DNA of 64,000 bases, taken from positions 1,116,001 to 1,180,000 of the forward strand of contig JAWHQI010000262.1 of assembly GCA_033032865.1 (NCBI GenBank), given 5' to 3'. The position numbers and the translations under genes are program-made. Within the stretch, counting starts at the first letter, position 1, and every line of letters begins with the position of its first letter. This document shows positions 57,001-64,000 of this stretch, one piece after another. The notes below the pieces were generated by a model, which worked only from the letters and a program-made list of their open reading frames with translations, did not search any database and was not told the DNA's origin. The stretch comes from Dactylorhiza incarnata. Lineage: Eukaryota; Streptophyta; Magnoliopsida; Asparagales; Orchidaceae.

Positions 57001-60000
57001 AGGGAGGCTAAGTATTTTTCAACTCGGATGGTTCAGCTGACCGGGTTCTCTCTAGCCGGTCGGGCAGGTTGACCTCCCAGAGAGGCTAAGTATTTTTCCC
57101 CTCGGATGGTTCCGCTGACCGGGCTATCTCTAGCCGGCAGGGCAGGTTGACCTCCCAGGAAGGCTAAGTGTTTTTTCCCTCAGATGGTTCCGTTGACCAG
57201 GCTCTCTCTAGCCGGCAGGGCATGTTGACCTCCCAGGGAGGCTAAGTGTTTTTCCCCTCGGATGGTTCCGCTGACCAGGCTCTCTTTAGCCGGCATGGCA
57301 TGTTGACCTCTCAGGGAGGCTAAGTATTTTTCCCCTCGGATGGTTCCGCTGACCGGGCTCTCTCTAGCCGGCAGGGCTGGTTGACCTCCCAGGGAGGCTA
57401 TGTTTTTCCCCTCAGATGGGTCCGCTGACAGGGCTCTCTCTAGCCGGCAGGGCAGGTTGACCTCCCAAGGAGGCTAAGTGTTTTTCTCCTCGAATGGTTC
57501 CGCTGACCGGGCTCTCTCTATCCGACAGGGCAGGTTGACCTCCCAGGGAGGCTAAGTATTTATTCCCTCGGATGGTTCTGCTGACCAGGCTCTCTCTAGC
57601 TGGCAGGGCAGGTTGACCTTCCAGGGAGGCTAAGTGTTTTTTCGCTCGGATGGTTCCGCTGAACAGGCTCTCTCTAGCCGGCAGGGCAGGATGACCTCCC
57701 AGAGAGGCTAAGTATTTTTCACCTCGAATGGTTCCGCTGACCGGGCTCTCTCTTGCCGGCAGGGCAGGTTGACCTCCTAGGGAGGCTAAGTGTTTTTCCC
57801 CTCGGATGGTTCCGCTGACCGGGCTCTCTCTAGCCGGCAGGGCAGGTTGACCTCCCAGGGAGGCAAAGTATTTTTCCCCTCGGATGGTTCTGCTGACCGG
57901 GCTCTCTCTAGCCAGCAGGGCAGGTTGACCTCCTAGGGAGGCTAAGTGTTTTCCCCTCGGATGGTTCTGTTGGCCGGGCTCTCTCTCGCCGCAGGGCAGG
58001 TTGACCTCCCACGGAGGCTAAGTGTTTTTCCCTCGGATGGTTTTGCTGACCGGGCTCTCTCTAGCTGGTAGGGCAGGTTGACCTCCCAGGGAGGCTATGT
58101 ATTTTTCCCCGTGATGGTTCCGCTGACCGGGCTCTCTCTAGCCGTCAGGGCAGGTTGACCTCCCAGGGAGGCTAATTATTTTTCCCCTCGGATGGTTCTG
58201 CTGACCGGGCTCTCTCTAGCCGGCAGGGCAGGTTGACCTCCCAGGGAGGCTAAGTGTTTTTCCCCTCGGATGGTTTCGCTGACTGGGCTCTCTCTAGCCT
58301 GCAGGGCAGGTTGACCTCCTAGGGAGGTTAAGTATTTTTCCTCTAGGATGGTTCTGCTGACTGGGCTCTCTCTAGCCAGCAGGGCAGGTTGACCTCCCAG
58401 GGAGGCTAAGTGTTTTCCCCTCGATTGGTTCTGCTAACCAGGCTTACTCTAGCCGGAAGGGCGGGTTGACCTCCCAGGTAGGCTAAGTGTTTTTCCCCTC
58501 GGATGGTTTTGCTGGCCGGGCTCTCTCTAGCCGGTAGGGCAGGTTGACCTCCCAGGGAGGCTAAGTATTTTTCCACTCTGATGGTTCCGCTGACCGGGCA
58601 CTCTCTAACCGGAAGGGCAGGTTGACCTACAACGGAGGCTAAGTATTTTTCCACTCGGATGGTTCTGCTGACAGGGCTCTCTCTAGCCGGCAGGGCAGGT
58701 TGACCTCCCAGGTAGGATAGCTATTTTTCCCCTCGGATGGTTCCGCTGACCGGGCTCTCTCTACCTGGCAGGACAGGTTGACCTCCCAGGGAGGCTAAGT
58801 GTTTTTCCCCTCGGATGGTTCTGCTGACCGAGCTCTCTCTAGCCGTCAGGGCAGGTTGAACTCCCAGGGAGGCTAAGTATTTTTCCCCTCGGATGGTTCT
58901 GCTGACCGGGCTCTCTCTAGCCGGCAGGGCAGGTTGACCTCCCAGGGAGGCTAAGTGTTTTTCTCCTCGGATGGTTTCGCTGACCGGACTCTCTCTAGCC
59001 GGCAGGATAGGTTGACCTCCCTAGTAGGCTAAGTATTTTTACCCTCGGATGGTTCCACTAACCGGGCTCCCTCTAGCTGGCAGGGCAGGTTGACCTCCCA
59101 GGGAGGCTAAGTGTTTTTCCCCTGGGATGGTTCCGCTGACTGGGATCTCTCTAGCTGGCAGAGCAGGTTGACCTCCCAGGGAGGCTAAGTGTTTTTCCCC
59201 TCGGATAGTTCCGCTGACCGGGCTCTCTCTAGCCAGCAGGGCAGGTTGACCTCCGAGGGAGGCTAAGTATTTTTCCCCTTGGATGGTTCCGCTGACCGGG
59301 CTCTCTCTAGTCGGCCGGGCAGGTCGACCTCCCAGGGAGGCTAAGTATTTTCCCCTCGAATGGTTCCGCTGACCGACCTCTCTCTAGCCGGCAGGGCAGG
59401 TTGACCTCCCATGAAGGCTAAGTGTTTTTCCTCTCGGCTGGTTCCGCTGACCAGACTCTCTCTAGCTGGCTGGGCTGGTTGACCTCCCAAGGTGGCTAAG
59501 GGTTTTTCCCCTCAGATAGTTCTGCTGACCAGGCTCTCTCTAGCCGGCATGGCATGTTGACCTACCAGGGAGGCTAAGTATTTTTCCCCTCCGATGGTTC
59601 CGCTGACCGGGCTCTCTCTAGCCGGCAGGGCTGGTTGACCTCCCAGGGAGGCTGTGTTTTTCCCCTCGGATGGTTCCACTGACCGGGCTCTCTCTAGTCG
59701 GCAGGGCAGGTTGACCTCCCAGGGAGTCTAAGTGATTTTCTCCTTGGATGGTTCCGCTGACCGGGCTTTCTCTAGCCGGCAGGGCAGGTTGACCTCTCAG
59801 GGAGGCTAAGTATTTTTTCCCTCGGATGATTCTGCTGACCGGGCTCTCTCTAGCCGGCGGGGCAGGTTGACCTCCCAGGGAGGCTAAGTCTTTTTCCGCT
59901 CGGATGGTTCCGCTGACCGGGCTCCCTCTAGCCGGCGGGGCAGGTTGACCTCCCAGAGAGGCTAAGTATTTTTCACCTCTAATGGTTCCGCTGACCGGGC

Positions 60001-61268
60001 TCTCTCTTGCCGGCAGGGCAGGTTGACCTCCCAAGAAGGCTAAATGTTTTTCCCCTCGGATGGTTCCGCTGACCGGGCTCTGTCTAGCCGGCAGGGCAGG
60101 TTGACCTTGCAGGGAGGCTAAGTATTTTTCCCCTCAGATGGTTCTGCTGACCGGGCTTTCTCTATCCAGCAGGGCAGGTTGACCTCACTGGGAGGCTAAG
60201 TATTTTTCCCCTCGGATGGTTCTGCAGACCGGGCTCTCTCTATCCAGCAGGGCAGGTTGACCTCCCAGGGAGGCTAAGTGTTTTCCCCTCGGATGGTTCT
60301 GCTGACCGGGATCTCTCTAGCCGGCAGGGCAGGTTGACCTCCCAGGGAGGCTAAGTGTTTTTCCCTTCGGATGGTTTTGCTAACCGGGCTCTCTCTAGCC
60401 GGTAGGGCAGGTTGAGCTCCCAGGGAGGCTAAGTATTTTTCCCCTCTGATGGTTCTGCTGACCGGGCTCTCTCTAGCCGGCAGGGCAGGTTGAGCTCCCA
60501 GGGAGGCTAAGTATTTTTCCCCTCGGATGGTTCTGCTGACCGCGCTCTATCTAGCCGGCAGGGCAGGTTGACCTCCCAGGGAGGCTAAGTTTTTTTCCCC
60601 TCGGATGGTTCCGCTGACCGGGCTCTCTCTAGCCGGTAGGGCAGGTTGACCTCCCAGGGAGGCTAAGTGTTTTCCCCTCGGATGGTTCCGTTGACCGAGC
60701 TCTCTCTAGCCATCAGGGCAGCTTGAACTCCCAGGGAGGCTAAGTATTTTTCCCCTCGGATGGTTCCGCTGACCGGGCTCTCTCTAGCCAGTAGGGCAGG
60801 TTGACCTCCCAGGGAGGCTAAGTGTTTTTCCCCTCGGATGGTTCCGCTGACCGGGATCTCTCTAGCCGGCAGGGCAGGTTGACCTCCCAGGGAGGCTAAG
60901 TGTTTTTCCCCTCAGATGGTTCCGCTGATCGGGCTCTCTTTAGCCGGCAGGGCAGGTTGACCTCCCAGGGAGGCTAAGAATTTTTCCCCTCGGAAGGTTC
61001 CGCTGACCGGGCTCTCTCTAGCCGGCAGGGCAGGTTGACCTCCTAGGGAGGCTAAGTATTTTTCCCCTCGGATTGTTCCGCTGACAAGGCTCTCTCTAGC
61101 CGACAGGGCAGGTTGACCTCCCAGGGAGGCTAAGTGTTTTTCCCCTCGGATGGTTCCGCTGACCGAGCTCTCACTTGCCAGCGAGGTCGGAAGTCCTCTC
61201 AGGGAGGGTAAGTATTTTTCCCCGAGGTGGCTCCACTAGCCGGACTCTCACTAGCCGGCACGGTAGGA
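54023..61268. repeat. 78-bp tandem array, about 92 units, with higher-order duplication
   Basis: The unit contains GCAGGGCAGGTTGACCTCCC, AGGGAGGCTAAGT, a T4-6 run, CCCCTCGGATGGTTCCGCTG and ACCGGGCTCTCTCTAGCCG. The same ordered series of variant units recurs about 4200 bases apart (54421 with 58621; 54841 with 59041; 56701 with 60901), and a second level recurs about 1945 bases apart (55741 with 57683; 55321 with 57268). The last units, from about 61160, are degenerate. Because 78 is a multiple of three, minus-strand frames run through several units (54924-55292, 59618-60034), but length changes in the T run break them. Confidence 0.95.
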
Positions 61269-61519
61269 GGGGCCTATGTGGGAGTTTTGAGTAAATTTTC
61301 ACAGGGACAATGTGGAGTCTTCTCAGTTTCACTTGGCGCCACTCGCCGAATATGCAGGGTTGGACTTTTCTTTCCGAGCGAGTACCCCGCTCGAAAAGAG
61401 CAGGGATTGTGTACAACCCTGTATTCGCCGAGTGGGCCCCTGGGACCCAAGGGTTCATTAGGACTTTATCTTAGCATGGTCCCGAGCAGGGCAAGAGGGG
61501 GCGAGCGGTGGAGGTAGGT

Positions 61520-62150
61520 GGACTCCCGCTCGCCCAGCCCCAGCAGGGGGAGAGCCAAGGCGGGTGGCCTCGCGGGCTCGCCCCCGCCCCCAGCAGTAGT
61601 GGGGGGTGAGACTAAGGAGGGCAGCCTTACGGTCTCGCCCCCACCCCAGCAGGGTGTGAGTCGAGGCGGGTGGCATCGCGGGCTCGCCCCCTCCCCCAGT
61701 AGCAGGGGGGCGAGACCAAGACTGGTGGCCTTGCGGTCTCGCTCCCACCCCAGCAAGGGGGCGAGCCGAGGTGGGTGGCCTCGCGGGTTTGCCCCCGCCC
61801 CCAGCAGCTGTGGGGGCGAGACCAAGGCGGGAGGGCCTTGCGGTCTAGCCCTCGCCCCAGCAGGGGGGCGAGCCGAGACGGGTGGCCTCGGAGGATCTCC
61901 CCCGCCCCTAGCACCTATGGGGGCCGAGACCAACGCGGGTGGCCTTGCGGTCTCGCCCCCACCCCAGTAGGGGGGGGTGTGAGCCAAGGTGGGTGGCCTC
62001 GTGGGCTCGCCCCCGCCCCCAGCAGCAGTGGGGGGCGAGACCAAGGCCGACGGCCTTGCGTACTTGCCCCCGCCCCGGCAAGGGGGCGAGCCGAGGCACC
62101 CGGCCTCACGGTCTCGCCCCCGCCCCAGCAAGGGGTGCGAGAATAGGAGG
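61520..62150. repeat. GC-rich tandem array of alternating subunits
   Basis: Alternating phrases CCCCAGCAGGGGGGCGAGCC and GGGCGAGACCAAGGCGGGTG followed by GGCCTCGCGGGCTCGCCCCC or GGCCTTGCGGTCTCGCCCCC, giving a dimer of roughly 110 bases and about six dimers. Each half contains short inverted repeats (GGGCGAG with CTCGCCC). Proline/glycine-rich ORFs on both strands, up to 244 codons, overlap in all frames and are products of the repeat, not genes. Confidence 0.88.
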
Positions 62151-62307
62151 GGGGCCTGCCCCCTCTCGCCCCACCTCCAGTAAGGAGGTCCGGTCAGCAT
62201 TTAGCGCTGTAGTATAGCGTGATTTGGCTATTCGAATGCAAAATTTGGGGGTTTTTCGTAATCTCGTATGCCGGATTGTGTTTATTGGCAGACAAAGTTC
62301 CAAAAAC

Positions 62308-62315
62308 TATAAATA
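62308..62315 (+). promoter_or_regulatory. Putative TATA box downstream of the arrays
   Basis: TATAAATA in an AT-rich gap right after the GC-rich array, 18 bases before a strong hairpin. It could be the promoter of an LTR whose U3 holds the arrays. No terminal repeat proves this. Confidence 0.45.
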
Positions 62316-62332
62316 AACCCAAGGGGGCACCA

Positions 62333-62402
62333 TTTGGAGGCACTTCTCTCCTGGCCTTCTCTTCCGCTATGTTCTTTTGTTGGGTGGAGAGAGCCTCCAA
62401 GG
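62333..62402 (+). other. Long imperfect hairpin near a predicted transcript start
   Basis: Arm 62333-62352 (TTTGGAGGCACTTCTCTCC) pairs with 62383-62402 (GGAGAGAGCCTCCAA core), loop about 30 bases. It sits 25-90 bases after the TATA box, so it would lie at the 5' end of the transcript. 62403-62604 shows nothing recognisable. Confidence 0.6.
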
Positions 62403-62847
62403 TTGCCCAAGCTTAGCATTGGCTTGGGTGGGGAAGCACTCTAAGATCTTCCGGGTGTGTGGTGGGACCACCTCGCTAAGCCCTTGGCCTTGTTCCTAGT
62501 TCCTTAACCTCTTAGCCTAGAGCTCTCCCTTGGGAGGAGTAAGTGTTGGTCACTCCTCAACTCGTTGAGGTCCCTAACTCCTTGAGAGACCAATTTATTG
62601 GTTTCAATACATCTCATCAATTATTCTACTTTCTCCGTATGCGTGACCGGATGATTCACCGTTATTCATTTTCGAGTAGTAGTAATATTTACTTACTCTT
62701 TTAGAAATTTATAAACAATGTGTATAATTAGAAATCTTCTCTACTATATTTCTATGCATTTGAGCATGGGACTTACTATAATTTTAAGTTAGCTATTCCA
62801 TTTTCCCATCTGCTTAGGATTTGTTTGCTCGGGACGTGCAAACAGTT

Positions 62848-62860
62848 AAGTCTGGGGGTG
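62848..62860 (+). promoter_or_regulatory. GypC polypurine tract
   Basis: AAGTCTGGGGGTG, identical to the GypB tract at 39463-39475. Confidence 0.85.
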
Positions 62861-64000
62861 CGATGAGTCCAATATTTATAGTGTTGTATGGACTCATCCG
62901 GGCAAGTTGTCTTGCATTTGCACAACGCTTTCAGTCCTGAATTGCTTATATTCTACTCGTACACGCTTTCACTTTAAGTGTAAGGTTTTGGCCCATAATG
63001 GTGTGCAATTGCACGCTTTGTTGTTGGGGCCAAGCACAATGTGCTCCCCATTCTTTTTATGCTTGTGCTGGAGGTGTCTTGCCAGCTTGTGTATTTGCTG
63101 TGCAGGTTTGTAGATCACCATTCTTGGTTGAATTCTTTCCTGTGTGAATCGCACGGCCATGCATTTCCTTGACGCACGATCGATGCGAACGTGCACTTTT
63201 ATGTGTTCACCAGGATAGTGATTTGTCCCCACTCGGGCGTTTTGTTCTCGTACGGTTGCAGACCATGCATGAACAAAATGCACGATCTCTTGTTGATAAC
63301 ATATTTTTCAAGCCGTCTGGATTTGCCCGTGCATTTTTACGCACGGTTAGTCTCTACCATGCATGAGTAAAATCGCATGGGCGATCTGCTGGATCTTCCT
63401 GTCCTTTCTGTACATTTAATATCACTTGGTCCACGCACGGTCGTGTGTTCCACCATGTGTGACCAATTTCTAACTATTTTTCTATAAAAGCTGAAGACTT
63501 TTCCTTAGACCGGATCAATCATCTTTTTTGCACCCAACAGCTCCAGTTTCATGCCAGTTCCGCCTCTCCATCACCTCCCGCCTTAAGGAGGAGCTTCGGC
63601 CGCCATTCTCTTGCAAATCCAAAGCCGGAGCATCCTCGTGGCCTCCTCCATCATTCGCGTGCTCCCAAGCTCCATTTTGAGGGATCTCATGCTGCACATG
63701 TGAAGTTCTCTGGCGAGTTCGTGGGCGAAGATAATTGATAGAGAAGATGCATACATTAGAAGAAGGTGACAGCACTTTCGGACCTCGGGCGGCAGTTGAA
63801 AACCGAGCGCTGACAAGGCTGAACAACCCTAGATTCCGGCAGTGAATCTCCAACAAGTCTCCCCTCTTTGGTTGTAATGTCACCCCCTTCATATTGTAGT
63901 ATTTTATTCATTGATTTATTGATTGTATGAATGATGATTGCAAAAATCTAATATGTATTTTAGTTTATTTCATGTCTATGTGAAATTACTTTGTGGTTTA
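62861..64000 (+). repeat. GypC LTR (truncated by window end)
   Basis: Starts CGATGAGTCC where GypA and GypB have TGATGAGTCC. It keeps the inverted pair with GGACTCATCC at about 62889. A diverged palindrome zone with GCACGATCGATGCG and ACGCACGGT lies at 63150-63460 and TATAAAAG at 63483. Near the window end ATTTCATGTCTATGTGAAAT matches GypB near 35693. ORFs here are not genes. Confidence 0.82.
63483..63490 (+). promoter_or_regulatory. TATA box of the GypC LTR
   Basis: TATAAAAG just downstream of the palindrome zone, the same layout as GypA and GypB. Confidence 0.55.

Larger units (their letters stand above)
62605..64000 (+). mobile_element. GypC: 3' end and LTR of a GypA/GypB relative (runs off window)
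   Basis: From about 62605-62627 the sequence matches GypB 39221-39475 (ACTTTCTCCGTATGC, TTTGCTCGGGAC and GTGCAAACAG phrases), then the purine tract AAGTCTGGGGGTG at 62848-62860, then an LTR from 62861. By comparison with GypB the LTR should end near 64475. Upstream of 62605 the match to GypB is lost. Confidence 0.82.

Noticed and set aside
54924..60034. Repeat protein on the minus strand of the 78-bp array (26-residue unit)
   Set aside because: Frames stay open only because 78 is divisible by three. The T run varies between 4, 5 and 6 bases and breaks the frame in most units. No start context and no conserved frame across the array.
54023..61268. CRISPR-like array
   Set aside because: Units are head-to-tail without unique spacers and the setting is a plant nuclear genome.
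61466..62217. Pro/Gly/Arg-rich ORFs up to 244 codons on both strands
   Set aside because: All frames on both strands are open because of the GC-rich tandem repeat. This is composition, not coding.
62333..62430. Helitron 3' end (hairpin followed by CTRR)
   Set aside because: The hairpin is followed by AAGCTTAG, not CTAGT or CTRRT, and no TC start is identifiable. A position right after a TATA box fits a transcript start better.

Overview
The window is intergenic DNA from a large plant genome. It is packed almost end to end with nested, mostly decayed LTR retrotransposons. I found no host protein gene, tRNA or rRNA. The evidence for a plant is the combination of Sirevirus-type Ty1/copia remnants (post-pol env-like frame, repeated AGGGGGAG tracts, poly-C near the LTR end), Ty3/gypsy elements with a short chromodomain-like tail and a TGGTATCAG primer site, and Athila/Tat-like elements primed by tRNA-Asp. 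The species cannot be told from the sequence. Element names below (GypA, Del1, Sire1 and so on) are mine.

Layout. 1-4770: GypA, minus strand, Athila/Tat-like, with an intact Gag-protease frame but no pol. 4771-21990: Sire1, a decayed copia element on the plus strand, interrupted at 8649-17732 by Del1, a complete but dead gypsy element flanked by TTTTC duplications. 21985-22644: a copia integrase scrap (minus). 22645-28022: Del2 (minus), whose pol is open except for two in-frame stops, but which has lost gag and its 5' LTR. About 28023-33471: Sire2 (minus), a copia element keeping part of gag and the env-like region but no pol. 33472-34665 plus 41092-43250: the 3' end of Sire3 (plus), split by GypB. 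34666-41091: GypB, a complete young element (CATGC duplications, LTRs about 97% alike by eye count), pol-less, with one intact ORF carrying two zinc knuckles. 43240-45068: Sire4 env-like remnant (minus), split by a 1002-bp solo LTR with GAACC duplications. 45069-54022: Del3 (minus), heavily decayed. 54023-61268: a 78-bp tandem array with higher-order structure. About 61520-62150: a GC-rich array, then a TATA box. About 62605-64000: 3' end and LTR of GypC, a relative of GypA and GypB.

Three themes stand out. First, GypA, GypB and GypC share LTR ends and non-coding parts. GypA and GypB are visibly pol-less and carry different ORFs in the same slot, so their mobilisation would need enzymes in trans. 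Second, most LTRs here carry arrays of short CpG-containing palindromes. Some of these modules are shared between lineages that should not share LTR sequence: GCGCACGACCA-type in GypA, GypB and Del2; GTTCG(A/T)CGAAC-type in Sire1, Del1 and the solo LTR. Third, the 78-bp array has two levels of internal duplication (about 1.95 kb and about 4.2 kb).

Limits: boundaries marked approximate lack a target-site duplication. Percentages are eye counts. Lineage names rest on motifs, not on phylogeny.
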